A program made the position numbers and the translations under genes. Below, piece after piece: positions 1 to 8,068 of a DNA stretch of 64,000 bases. The notes below the pieces were generated by a model. That model did not search any database and was not told the DNA's origin. It saw only the letters and a program-made list of their open reading frames with translations. Location: positions 2,592,815 to 2,656,814 of the forward strand of contig NZ_CM001977.1 of the NCBI RefSeq assembly GCF_000406165.1. The letters run 5' to 3'. Numbering within the stretch: position 1 is the first letter of the stretch; each line of letters opens with the position of its first letter. Source of the DNA: Dickeya zeae NCPPB 2538 (GTDB lineage Bacteria > Pseudomonadota > Gammaproteobacteria > Enterobacterales > Enterobacteriaceae).

Positions 1-714
1 GCCCAGCAACGCCTGAATGGGGGCGACAATCAACGCCATCCAAAGCGCCATCGACAACATTTTGCGAATTGCCGGGGTATCGTTGCGCCGAAGCAAATGC
101 CAGGCGGCAGACGCACCGACAAAAAAGGCGCTGGCAAGAAATGCCGCCGTCGCCATATGCATCAGTCGGTACGGGAAAGAGGGATTGAAGATAACCGCCA
201 GCCAGTCTACCGGCACCACCACACCGTTATGAATTTCGTGCCCCTGCGGGGTCTGCATCCAACTGTTGGAGGCGAGGATCCAGAACGTGGACATGATCGT
301 ACCGAGTGCCACCATGCACGTCGCGAAAAAGTGCAACCCCGGCCCGACCCGCTGCCAGCCAAACAACATGACACCGAGAAAACCGGCTTCCAAAAAGAAT
401 GCGGTCAGCACCTCGTAGGTCAACAATGGGCCGGTAATGCTGCCAGCAAACTGCGAAAAACCGCTCCAGTTGGTACCAAACTGGTAGGCCATCACCAGAC
501 CGGACACCACACCCATACCAAAGTTAACGGCAAAGATTTTCGACCAGAAATGGTAGAGATCACGGTAGTCGCGGTTTCTGGTTTTCAGCCACAACCCTTC
601 CAGCACAGCCAGAAAACTGGCCAGCCCAATAGTGATGGCGGGAAAAATGATATGGAAGGATACCGTGAACGCAAACTGTATCCTTGCCAGATGAAATGCA
701 TCGAGTCCAAACAT
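1..714 (-). CDS. Cytochrome bd-type ubiquinol oxidase subunit I (partial, 3' end outside window)
   Basis: Reading the minus strand from the ATG at 714 gives 238 open codons that run off the left edge. The protein starts MFGLDAFHLARIQFAF and is a polytopic inner-membrane protein of the CydA/CioA family, which oxidises quinol and reduces oxygen to water. Visible key residues match the family: His21 (equivalent to the heme b595 ligand), Glu101 and Glu109 in the stretch after GPLLTY, and His186 in PYRLMHMATA (the heme b558 ligand position). The Q-loop, which separates the long CydA type from the short cyanide-insensitive CioA type, lies outside the window, so the subtype is open. The subunit II gene would be expected to the left. 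The strand and family are clear. Confidence 0.9.
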   Translation of the reverse strand, partial: MFGLDAFHLARIQFAFTVSFHIIFPAITIGLASFLAVLEGLWLKTRNRDYRDLYHFWSKIFAVNFGMGVVSGLVMAYQFGTNWSGFSQFAGSITGPLLTYEVLTAFFLEAGFLGVMLFGWQRVGPGLHFFATCMVALGTIMSTFWILASNSWMQTPQGHEIHNGVVVPVDWLAVIFNPSFPYRLMHMATAAFLASAFFVGASAAWHLLRRNDTPAIRKMLSMALWMALIVAPIQALLG

Positions 715-1283
715 GCCTTACCCCTGGACTGTTATCAGCCCTGCTATCGTTTTACTTGTCGGCTGGCACGCAGGCCAGAATCAGGAAACAGCGCCGACGT
801 GCGCCGATGACATAACGCGCGGGAAATATCGCGCCGAGGCGAGATACCACCGGCACTGATCTTAAAATGGGCAGGAGTGAATGGGTATAAACAGTCTGCG
901 TTATTTAGACTATAACAGTTTGGACATCATTTAATAAATTCATTATCAATCAACAATAAAATCAAATGATAATTTTAAAAGTCCTTTGAAAACAAATTAA
1001 TGGTAAATATCGATAGAGATATAACAGAATAATTTATTACAAATTAAATCAGGAAAAAATATATTCCCCCCTCGGTATCGTTGCCTGTCTGATATCCAGC
1101 CAGCCTGTTCACCACCAGACGTTGCAGTATTCGCGGTACGGTTTGCCGCGAGTCGGGCAGATGCCCTTTACCCTGTTGATAACCAGCGCTGAAATTTTCT
1201 GTTGGCGCTTATGCAGCTTTGGGCAAAGATGTGGTATATAACCGCTACTTTTTAGGGTAGATAACCGAAATATAAGGGCAGGT
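715..1283. other. Divergent intergenic region between the oxidase gene and ybhK
   Basis: About 570 bases with no convincing gene. The centre (about 890-1060) is strongly AT-rich. The end near ybhK carries an extended -10-like sequence (tggtatataa, about 1230). Promoters for both divergent genes must lie here, but I cannot assign a specific regulator site. A 120-codon minus-strand frame at 1109-1471 runs antisense into ybhK and has no family resemblance. Confidence 0.5.
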
Positions 1284-2204
1284 ATGGGCAATCGCACGTT
1301 GGCGGAGCTGGGTAGCGTGGTCGCGCTGGGTGGCGGCCATGGACTGGGGCGCGTGATGTCATCGCTCTCTTTTCTCGGCTCGCGGCTGACAGGCATTGTC
1401 ACCACCACCGACAATGGCGGCTCTACCGGGCGCATTCGCCGCTCGGAAGGCGGTATTGCCTGGGGCGACACCCGTAACTGCCTTAATCAGTTGATCACCA
1501 CCCCCAGTGTCGCCTCCGCCATGTTTGAATACCGCTTCAACGGCAACGGCGAGCTGTCCGGCCACAACCTGGGTAATTTGATGCTCAAAGCGATGGATCA
1601 CCTCAGCGTGCGTCCACTGGAAGCCATCAACCTGATACGCAATCTGCTTAACGTCGACGCGCTCTTGATCCCAATGTCAGAGCAGCCGGTTGACCTGATG
1701 GCGATTGATGCGCAAGGCAACCCGGTGTACGGCGAAGTGGCGGTCGATCAACTCGCCGCACTGCCGCAAGATTTGATGCTCTACCCAAGCGCACCGGCCA
1801 CACAAGAGGCGTTGACAGCGATAGCCGAAGCAGACCTGATCCTGATTGGGCCAGGCAGCTTTCTCACCAGCCTGATGCCGCCTTTACTGCTGACCGATCT
1901 GGCTCAATCGCTGCACAACGCACGTGCGCCGGTGGTCTATATCGGTAATCTGGGGACTGAACAAAGCCAGATAGCCACCCGTCTGACACTGGCCCAAAAG
2001 CTGCAACTCATCGAAAGCAAGATCAACCGGCGTATCATCGATGCCGTTGTTGTCGCTCCCCAAACCGATACCCACGGCGTGAACGACCGCCTGATTATCC
2101 GACAGCCGCTGGGGGCACACGATGTCCCTCACCACCACGATCGCCAATTGCTGCAGGCCGCGTTAGAGCAGGCCGTGCAAGCGTTGGGGCTGTGCCCGGC
2201 TTAA
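1284..2204 (+). CDS. ybhK: YvcK/CofD-like family protein YbhK
   Basis: A 306-residue cytosolic protein of the gluconeogenesis-factor (YvcK/YbhK) family, related in fold to the CofD phospho-lactate transferases. In Bacillus the YvcK homologue binds UDP-GlcNAc and affects cell-wall and gluconeogenic growth; the E. coli role is unsettled. The sequence has the glycine-rich start VVALGGGHGLGRVMSS, then TTTDNGGSTGRIRR, GDTRNCL and GHNLGNLML, all typical of the family, and its length is normal. The ATG follows a purine-rich aagggcagg. It is convergent with uvrB as in E. coli, except that a VOC gene sits between them and a bd-type oxidase gene, not moaA, lies behind it. Its last 4 bases overlap the 3' end of the VOC gene. 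Confidence 0.93.
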   Translation: MGNRTLAELGSVVALGGGHGLGRVMSSLSFLGSRLTGIVTTTDNGGSTGRIRRSEGGIAWGDTRNCLNQLITTPSVASAMFEYRFNGNGELSGHNLGNLMLKAMDHLSVRPLEAINLIRNLLNVDALLIPMSEQPVDLMAIDAQGNPVYGEVAVDQLAALPQDLMLYPSAPATQEALTAIAEADLILIGPGSFLTSLMPPLLLTDLAQSLHNARAPVVYIGNLGTEQSQIATRLTLAQKLQLIESKINRRIIDAVVVAPQTDTHGVNDRLIIRQPLGAHDVPHHHDRQLLQAALEQAVQALGLCPA

Positions 2205-2653
2205 GGTTCAACCCTCAGCCACGGCGTATGGGTCACCCCCACTAGCAGCCCCTCAGGGCTGAGGAAGCGGGTGACCGTCTGCCCCCAGGGTTCCAGTCGG
2301 TTATCCACCAGTAATGGGTAACCCTGTTGTTTGATTGCCTCGGTCGCCGCCCCGATATCCGCCACTTCCAGTTCCATCCAGCCTTGCGGAATCGGATAGG
2401 TTGACGGCCAGCTGTCGGTACCAAAGCAGGACTGGCTCGCCTGTGCCAGCGGCCATAATGCAAAGTGCTTCACACCGTCCAACGTATCGCAGGTCAGGTA
2501 GGCGTAATTACCTTCCATCGGTTTTATCGGCAGATTCAACAAGGTCTGATAGAACGTCTGGCTGGTCGGCACCGACACCGTTATCGGCCCAAAGCCAGCG
2601 ACGAACAGGACATCGACACCAGAAAGCGGCACATCGGGGATCGTATTTTTCAT
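2201..2653 (-). CDS. VOC (glyoxalase/bleomycin-resistance fold) family protein
   Basis: A 150-residue small cytosolic protein with the two beta-alpha-beta-beta-beta modules of the vicinal-oxygen-chelate fold: one around VSVPTSQTFYQTLLNL and a second around MELEVADIGAATEAIKQQG followed by FLSPEGLLVGVTHTPW. Such proteins range from glyoxalases and dioxygenases to resistance proteins; the substrate cannot be told. A GTG three bases upstream is an alternative start. The stop overlaps that of ybhK by 4 bases in convergent orientation, so the two messages must share or run through their 3' ends. It lies 72 bases downstream of uvrB on the same strand and could be read through from it. Confidence 0.75.
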   Translation of the reverse strand: MKNTIPDVPLSGVDVLFVAGFGPITVSVPTSQTFYQTLLNLPIKPMEGNYAYLTCDTLDGVKHFALWPLAQASQSCFGTDSWPSTYPIPQGWMELEVADIGAATEAIKQQGYPLLVDNRLEPWGQTVTRFLSPEGLLVGVTHTPWLRVEP

Positions 2654-2725
2654 CACGCTATCACTCTTGTATTCAGCAGTATCGCGTCACGCCGCTGGCA
2701 ACGCATGCCAACAGCACCAACGCAG

Positions 2726-4738
2726 TCAGGATGCCGCAATAAACTGTTCGCGCAGCGCATGGATTTCGTCGCGCAGACGGGCGGCCTCTTCAAACTCCAG
2801 ATTCTGTGCATGAGTCAGCATCTGGCTTTCCAGCTCACGGATTTTCTGATCCAACGCTTTCGGCGACAGTTGCTGATACCGGGCCGCCGGTTCCGCCGCT
2901 TTCTTGCCGCGACCTTTGCCCTTGCCGTTGACAGACTGACCAATCTGCAAAATGTCGCCAATCTTCTTGTTCAGCCCCTGCGGCACAATGCCATGCTGCT
3001 CATTGTAGGCCTGCTGTTTCTCACGGCGGCGTTGGGTTTCATTGATGGCGCGCTCCATCGACGGCGTAATCCTGTCGGCGTACAAAATCGCCTTGCCGTT
3101 AAGGTTACGTGCCGCACGGCCAATGGTCTGAATCAGCGACCGCTCCGAGCGCAGGAAGCCTTCTTTGTCGGCGTCCAGAATCGCTACCAGCGACACTTCC
3201 GGCATGTCCAGCCCTTCACGCAGCAGGTTGATCCCCACCAACACGTCGAACTCGCCCAGTCGCAAATCACGGATGATTTCTACCCGCTCCACGGTATCGA
3301 TATCCGAGTGCAGGTAGCGTACCCGCTCGCCGTGCTCTTCCAGATACTCGGTCAGGTCCTCCGCCATACGTTTGGTCAGGGTGGTAACCAGTACTCGCTC
3401 GTTAATGACCGCCCGCTTGCGGATTTCCGACAGTAAATCGTCCACCTGCGTGGTGACCGGGCGCACTTCCAGCACCGGGTCCAGCAGGCCGGTCGGCCGC
3501 ACCACCTGATCAATTATCTCGCCACCAGATTTTTCCAGTTCGTAATTACCCGGCGTCGCTGAGACATAAATGGTCTGCGGTGCCAGCGCTTCGAATTCCT
3601 CAAACTTCATCGGCCGGTTATCCAGCGCCGAGGGCAAGCGAAAGCCGTACTCCACCAGCGTTTCTTTACGCGCCCGGTCGCCACGATACATCCCACCCAG
3701 TTGCGGGATAGTGACGTGGGATTCGTCAATCACCAGCAGCCCATCAGCAGGCAAATAGTCAAACAAGGTTGGCGGCGGTTCGCCGGGGCCGCGTCCAGAC
3801 AGAAAGCGGGAGTAGTTTTCAATGCCGGAGCAATACCCCAGCTCATTCATCATTTCCAAATCGAAGGTGGTGCGCTGTGCCAGCCGCTGCTCTTCCAACA
3901 GTTTATTGTTGGCCAGCAACACCTGACGGCGTTCTGCCAGTTCGACTTTGATCTCTTCCATCGCCTGCAAAATGCGTTCGCGTGGCGTCACATAGTGGGT
4001 TTTCGGGTAAATGGTGTAACGCGGTACGGTTTGCACGATGTGGCCGGTGAGCGGGTCAAACAGCGACAGCCGCTCCACTTCTTCGTCAAACAACTCGACC
4101 CGCAGCGCTATCTCATCGGATTCCGCCGGAAAAATATCGATGACCTCACCGCGAACCCGGAAGGTGCCACGGCTAAAGGCCTGATCGTTACGGGAATACT
4201 GCAACTCCGCCAGACGACGCAAAATAGCTCGCTGATCAATCAGCATGCCTTGCGTCAGGTGCAGCATCATCTTCAGGTAGAGGTCCGGGTCGCCCAGACC
4301 GTAAATGGCGGAGACCGACGCCACCACCACCACGTCACGCCGCTCCAGCAAAGCCTTGGTCGCAGACAACCGCATTTGCTCGATATGTTCGTTAACCGAA
4401 GCATCCTTCTCGATAAAGGTATCGGAGCTCGGCACGTAGGCTTCAGGCTGGTAGTAATCGTAGTAAGACACGAAATACTCCACCGCGTTGTCCGGAAAAA
4501 ACTCCTTCATTTCGCCATACAACTGCGCGGCCAAGGTTTTATTCGGCGCCAGCACCATGGTCGGCCGGTTGAGGTCCGCAATCACGTTAGCGATGGTAAA
4601 CGTCTTGCCGGAACCCGTTACCCCCAGCAATGTCTGATGCGCCAGCCCGTCTTCCAGCCCCTCTTTCAGACGACGTATCGCTTCAGGTTGGTCGCCTGCG
4701 GGCTTAAAGGCAGAATGCAGTTTGAACGCTTTACTCAT
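2726..4738 (-). CDS. uvrB: Excinuclease ABC subunit B
   Basis: UvrB is the damage-verifying helicase-like subunit of nucleotide excision repair: it is loaded by UvrA and then recruits UvrC. The 670 residues show the Walker A motif GVTGSGKT near residue 40, the DNA-inserting beta-hairpin region YYDYYQPEAYVP, the motif VIDESHVT, helicase motifs such as YVSATPGNYE and TIGRAARN, and a C-terminal UVR domain (NLEFEEAARLRDEI). I start at the ATG at 4738, giving MSKAFKLHSAF as in E. coli; a 12-codon upstream extension is unlikely. A LexA box about 130 bases upstream fits SOS induction. Confidence 0.98.
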   Translation of the reverse strand: MSKAFKLHSAFKPAGDQPEAIRRLKEGLEDGLAHQTLLGVTGSGKTFTIANVIADLNRPTMVLAPNKTLAAQLYGEMKEFFPDNAVEYFVSYYDYYQPEAYVPSSDTFIEKDASVNEHIEQMRLSATKALLERRDVVVVASVSAIYGLGDPDLYLKMMLHLTQGMLIDQRAILRRLAELQYSRNDQAFSRGTFRVRGEVIDIFPAESDEIALRVELFDEEVERLSLFDPLTGHIVQTVPRYTIYPKTHYVTPRERILQAMEEIKVELAERRQVLLANNKLLEEQRLAQRTTFDLEMMNELGYCSGIENYSRFLSGRGPGEPPPTLFDYLPADGLLVIDESHVTIPQLGGMYRGDRARKETLVEYGFRLPSALDNRPMKFEEFEALAPQTIYVSATPGNYELEKSGGEIIDQVVRPTGLLDPVLEVRPVTTQVDDLLSEIRKRAVINERVLVTTLTKRMAEDLTEYLEEHGERVRYLHSDIDTVERVEIIRDLRLGEFDVLVGINLLREGLDMPEVSLVAILDADKEGFLRSERSLIQTIGRAARNLNGKAILYADRITPSMERAINETQRRREKQQAYNEQHGIVPQGLNKKIGDILQIGQSVNGKGKGRGKKAAEPAARYQQLSPKALDQKIRELESQMLTHAQNLEFEEAARLRDEIHALREQFIAAS

Positions 4739-4868
4739 GAACAAGACACCCGGATAAAAAACGGTTGGAATCACGCATCAGAGACGAGTCGGCATGACCC
4801 GCATCATCGACAGGAAAGGGATACGTCTAGTATGAAAACCCCCAGCCAGATTTGCCAGCCTCATATTA

Positions 4869-4884
4869 CTGGATATAAAAACAG
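4869..4884. promoter_or_regulatory. LexA (SOS) operator of uvrB
   Basis: The sequence ctggatataaaaacag fits the enterobacterial LexA consensus CTG-N10-CAG with an AT-rich centre. It lies about 130 bases upstream of the uvrB start, where the E. coli gene also has an SOS box. Direct sequence match plus known regulation of uvrB. Confidence 0.88.
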
Positions 4885-5100
4885 CATCAAGTAATTCTTA
4901 ACCATTGACCACACACCAGCACGTGCCCTCGTTGACTAGCACAGAGTGATGTTGCTATCCAGCAAAAAATCTCGCATTTATCCCCAGAAATACTGTTTCT
5001 CAAATTATCTGCTACGACCAGTGCCGGTAATTTATTCAGGTCTGCCGCTCTGACATAAAAGTGACTTGATTTTAATTAATTTACTGATTTTAAAGTACTT

Positions 5101-5168
5101 CATAAAAAAGCGGAGTTTAGCACCAAACCCGGTGCAACCCGCGCCAGCTCTTGGCTGGCGCGTTTTTT
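5101..5168 (+). ncRNA. Candidate small RNA between uvrB and bioD
   Basis: A possible promoter (ttgatt at 5066-5071, 17 bases, tttaaa at 5089-5094) would start a transcript near 5101. The predicted RNA of about 68 nt holds a 5-bp hairpin (gcacc at 5120-5124 with ggtgc at 5131-5135) and ends in a strong intrinsic terminator (5140-5168). No plus-strand protein gene lies upstream for that terminator to serve: uvrB and bioD are both on the minus strand. This architecture fits an independently transcribed small RNA, but the promoter match is only moderate and there is no homology evidence. Confidence 0.4.
5140..5168 (+). terminator. Strong orphan intrinsic terminator
   Basis: A perfect 9-bp GC-rich stem (cgcgccagc at 5140-5148, gctggcgcg at 5154-5162) with a 5-nt loop is followed directly by six T on the plus strand. 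The other flank has no A-run, so it works in the plus direction only. See the small RNA candidate. Confidence 0.85.
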
Positions 5169-5175
5169 CTAACCC

Positions 5176-5211
5176 TAATACACACAGTTATCCACAGAAA
5201 TAGTGGATAAC
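5176..5211. promoter_or_regulatory. DnaA-box cluster, DARS1-like
   Basis: A perfect DnaA box ttatccaca (5188-5196) faces an inverted near-perfect box (ttatccact on the minus strand, 5202-5210), forming a perfect inverted repeat of gttatccac around 7 bases. A weaker box-like taatacaca (5176-5184) lies just to the left. In E. coli the uvrB-bioD intergenic region contains DARS1, a DnaA-binding locus that regenerates ATP-DnaA; the same position and head-to-head boxes suggest the counterpart. The third box and any cofactor sites are less certain. Confidence 0.75.
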
Positions 5212-5360
5212 TCCCACAAGCGCCCGCGCCTCCTGTATTGGCGTCTTTCGTTACCTTGGTCCGTTAGAGACCGGCAAACGACTTTTAAACAAAATTTCCG
5301 TGTTTGACGTGCCGCTTATTATAAAAAAAAGTGCTAAATGACACAGACTTAGCAAAAAGA

Positions 5361-5395
5361 AAAACTGCTGACCCAGTGGTTCGATCAGCAGTTTT
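5361..5395 (-). terminator. Terminator of the bioBFCD operon
   Basis: A perfect 11-bp stem (aaaactgctga at 5361-5371, tcagcagtttt at 5385-5395) with a 13-nt loop lies about 75 bases past the bioD stop. On the minus strand the stem is followed by a T-rich tract. The position fits the end of the biotin operon. Confidence 0.85.
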
Positions 5396-5471
5396 CAAGA
5401 TGGTTTTCTCTATCAATTTCAATTAGGAACAGGGATAAAACCACCACCCACGCAACATTCACCCAACTTCG

Positions 5472-6152
5472 TTAACCTCTTAGTAAAGTGATGTTTAAGT
5501 AATCGCCGATATCCTGCTGAAACGGCTTGGATAAATACGGGATTTCGCCTAACAGCGGTGCCGGAAGGTTATCTTGTAACGTCTGCAAATAGGCACGGTG
5601 ATAACGCCCTGGCGGCTGCACAACATTGGCAATCCACCCCGCCAGCCTGACACCCGCGTGCTGTACGGCCTGCGCGGTGAGCATGGCGTGATTGATGCAC
5701 CCCAGTTTGACGCCGACGACTAAAATCACCGCTAACGCCTCTTCCTGTACCCAATCAGCAAAGGTTTGCTGGGCACAAAGCGGCGTAAACCAGCCGCCCG
5801 CCCCTTCAACCAGGACCCAGTTCGCCTGACGCTCAAGCTGGCGCAGGCCGTCACTGAGGCTAGAAAAGGCAATCGGTCGATTTTCCTCTGCACTGACGAT
5901 ATGGGGCGATGTCGGTTCCATAAACGCCAGCGGATTAACCGCATCGTACGGCAGTGCCAGCGTGCTGTTAGCCTGTAGCTGCAAGGCATCGCTATTGCGG
6001 ACGCCGTGTGGGGTGAGCTCACACCCGGATGCTACAGGCTTATAACCTGCCGTACGGTATCCGGCCCGGCGGGCAGCCTGCAACAGCGCCACGCTGGCAA
6101 CGGTTTTCCCCACTTCGGTATCGGTTCCGGTGACAAACCAGCGCTCAGTCAC
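5472..6152 (-). CDS. bioD: Dethiobiotin synthase
   Basis: BioD closes the ureido ring: 7,8-diaminononanoate plus CO2 and ATP give dethiobiotin. The 226-residue protein carries the modified P-loop GTDTEVGKT near residues 8-16, GYKPVASG, the substrate and metal region LVEGAGGWFTP, and normal length. It is the last gene of the minus-strand operon bioB-bioF-bioC-bioD and overlaps the end of bioC by 8 bases, so it is probably translationally coupled. The operon terminator lies downstream. Confidence 0.97.
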   Translation of the reverse strand: MTERWFVTGTDTEVGKTVASVALLQAARRAGYRTAGYKPVASGCELTPHGVRNSDALQLQANSTLALPYDAVNPLAFMEPTSPHIVSAEENRPIAFSSLSDGLRQLERQANWVLVEGAGGWFTPLCAQQTFADWVQEEALAVILVVGVKLGCINHAMLTAQAVQHAGVRLAGWIANVVQPPGRYHRAYLQTLQDNLPAPLLGEIPYLSKPFQQDIGDYLNITLLRG

Positions 6153-6927
6153 GGTGAATCACTCCAAAAATGCGTTGATAGGTGAGCGGATAGCCTTGTG
6201 GATGACGGCTATAATGCGTAGCCAGCGCCGTCAGTTGCCGACGGTTCAGGCCGCGCGGCTCCCGCCCTTCCCGCAGCCAGGTCGCCCCCACACCTTTGAC
6301 GGAGCGCATCAGCTCAAGTACATCGGGGAAATAGCATGTCGCGGGGGCCGGCGAGATATCCGCATGGTAACGACGACAGGCTGAAACAATGGCTTCCAGC
6401 GACAAGAATCGATTAATACGCCGGGAGCCATCCAGTTGCTGCCAGGCGTCATCCAGCTCGGCCAGCGTCCCCTGCGCCAGCGTACAAAAGGCAATTACCC
6501 CGCCAGACCGGGTGACCCGATAAAGCTCGGCCAGACCGGCGGCAAAGTCATCACACCATTGCATCGCCATATTGCTGAAACTGATATCCACGCTGCCATC
6601 CGCCAGCGGCAAGTGCTCGATATCTCCCAACAGGTAATGGGTCGCCGCCTGACGCTGACGCGCCATCGCCAGCATATCCACGGACAGATCCAGCGCCGTC
6701 ACCCGTTTTCCGCACGCCTGCCAGCGCGCACTGAAATAGCCGGTACCACAACCGGCATCCAGCAGTTCGCCGCCGCGATGTTCACCAACCAGAGTCATCA
6801 GGTGTTCGCCGCTTTCACGCTGTAGTGCGGCAAAGCGGTCATACTGCGAAGCCGCCCGGCCGAAAGCACGGGCGATCGCCTGTTTATGGGGGGACGACGC
6901 GTTCAACACCCCGTCAACCTGCGTCAT
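6145..6927 (-). CDS. bioC: Malonyl-ACP O-methyltransferase
   Basis: BioC methylates the free carboxyl of malonyl-ACP to start pimelate assembly on the fatty-acid pathway. The 260 residues contain a class I SAM-methyltransferase fold with motif I LLDAGCGTGYFS near residues 56-67, ALDLSVDML, and the post-motif SFSNMAMQWCDD, typical of BioC. It overlaps bioF by 14 bases at its start and bioD by 8 at its end, which fits tight coupling in the bio operon. Confidence 0.96.
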   Translation of the reverse strand: MTQVDGVLNASSPHKQAIARAFGRAASQYDRFAALQRESGEHLMTLVGEHRGGELLDAGCGTGYFSARWQACGKRVTALDLSVDMLAMARQRQAATHYLLGDIEHLPLADGSVDISFSNMAMQWCDDFAAGLAELYRVTRSGGVIAFCTLAQGTLAELDDAWQQLDGSRRINRFLSLEAIVSACRRYHADISPAPATCYFPDVLELMRSVKGVGATWLREGREPRGLNRRQLTALATHYSRHPQGYPLTYQRIFGVIHRD

Positions 6928-8068
6928 GCAACACCTCCAGCAGTCTGTCGATATCGTCAGGCTGATGACTGGCTGTCAGGGTAATGCGCAAGCGTGCTGT
7001 ACCGGGTGGCACGGTGGGCGGCCGTATGGCGTTGACCCACAGCCCCGCGGAACGCAATTGTTGCGACAGCGCCAGCGACCAGGCGTTATCACCGACAATC
7101 AACGGTTGAATGGCGCTTTCTGATGCCAGCAGGCGAAACGGCAGGCCAGCAGCCCCCTTGCGAAAACGTCGGACATTCTGCGCCAGCGCGTCACGCCGGG
7201 CCTCGCCATCATCGCCACGAATAATCATCAGCGCCGCTGACAGCGCACAGGCTTGCGCCGGTGGCATGGCAGTGCTGTATATCAGATGGCGGGCAAACTG
7301 TAGCAAGTATTCTGCAATCGACTGACTGCACAGCACCGCCGCGCCACTGACGCCAAAGGCCTTGCCGAAGGTGACGATCAGCAATTCGGGTTTCACCCCT
7401 TGTTGCGCGCAACAGCCGCGACCGTGCTCCCCCAGCGTGCCGATACCGTGGGCATCATCCACCATCAGCCAGGCGCTATGCTCGCGACTGCACTGGTGCA
7501 ATGCCGCCAACGGTGCCGTATCACCATCCATGCTGAATACCCCTTCGGTGACTACCAGCGTCTGGCCGCCAACCGGTTTTTCCAGCAATGATTGCAACGA
7601 TTCTGGCTGGTTATGGTGAAAGCGGCGTAGTGTCGCAGGTGACAGGCTGGCGGCCTCCAGTAACGAGGCATGACTGAGGCGATCCGCCAGAATGCGGTCG
7701 CCTTCTGCCATCAGTGCGGTTATCACCGCCTGATTCGCGGCAAAACCGGAGATCATCAGCACTGCCCGGTCATATCCCAGCCAGTCCGCCAACTGTTGCT
7801 CCAGTTGTTGGTGTGCGGTGGTATAACCGGTTACGTGACCGGAGCCACCGCTGCCCACGCCGAACTGCTGCGCCCCTTGCTGCCAGGCGCGCACTATCGC
7901 CGGGTGCTGACTCAACCCCAGGTAATCATTACAGGAAAAATTGAGATAACGTTGTTGCTCGCGCACCAGCCAGCGACCGCTGCCACCGTCATTGGCAAGA
8001 CGCACCCGGTAGGCGTCTTGCGCCTGCCGCTGTGCCAGCGCCTGATCGATCCGTTGCTGCCAGCTCAT
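6914..8068 (-). CDS. bioF: 8-amino-7-oxononanoate synthase
   Basis: BioF condenses pimeloyl-ACP with L-alanine, releasing CO2, to give 8-amino-7-oxononanoate. This 384-residue alpha-oxoamine synthase shows the substrate and cofactor motifs NFSCNDYLGLSQHP, GSGGSGHVTGY, DDAHGIGTLGEHGRG and the PLP-lysine region VTFGKAFGVSGAAV. Its length is normal for the enterobacterial enzyme. It begins directly after the bioB stop and overlaps bioC. Confidence 0.97.
   Translation of the reverse strand: MSWQQRIDQALAQRQAQDAYRVRLANDGGSGRWLVREQQRYLNFSCNDYLGLSQHPAIVRAWQQGAQQFGVGSGGSGHVTGYTTAHQQLEQQLADWLGYDRAVLMISGFAANQAVITALMAEGDRILADRLSHASLLEAASLSPATLRRFHHNQPESLQSLLEKPVGGQTLVVTEGVFSMDGDTAPLAALHQCSREHSAWLMVDDAHGIGTLGEHGRGCCAQQGVKPELLIVTFGKAFGVSGAAVLCSQSIAEYLLQFARHLIYSTAMPPAQACALSAALMIIRGDDGEARRDALAQNVRRFRKGAAGLPFRLLASESAIQPLIVGDNAWSLALSQQLRSAGLWVNAIRPPTVPPGTARLRITLTASHQPDDIDRLLEVLHDAG

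Noticed and set aside
97..810. 237-codon plus-strand frame
   Set aside because: It is the antisense shadow of the bd oxidase subunit I gene, whose membrane segments and heme ligands are clear on the minus strand. The plus-strand protein is basic and low in hydrophobic segments, with no family match.
3701..4894. 397-codon plus-strand frame over uvrB
   Set aside because: Antisense shadow of uvrB. Composition is rich in Q, H and R with no domain.
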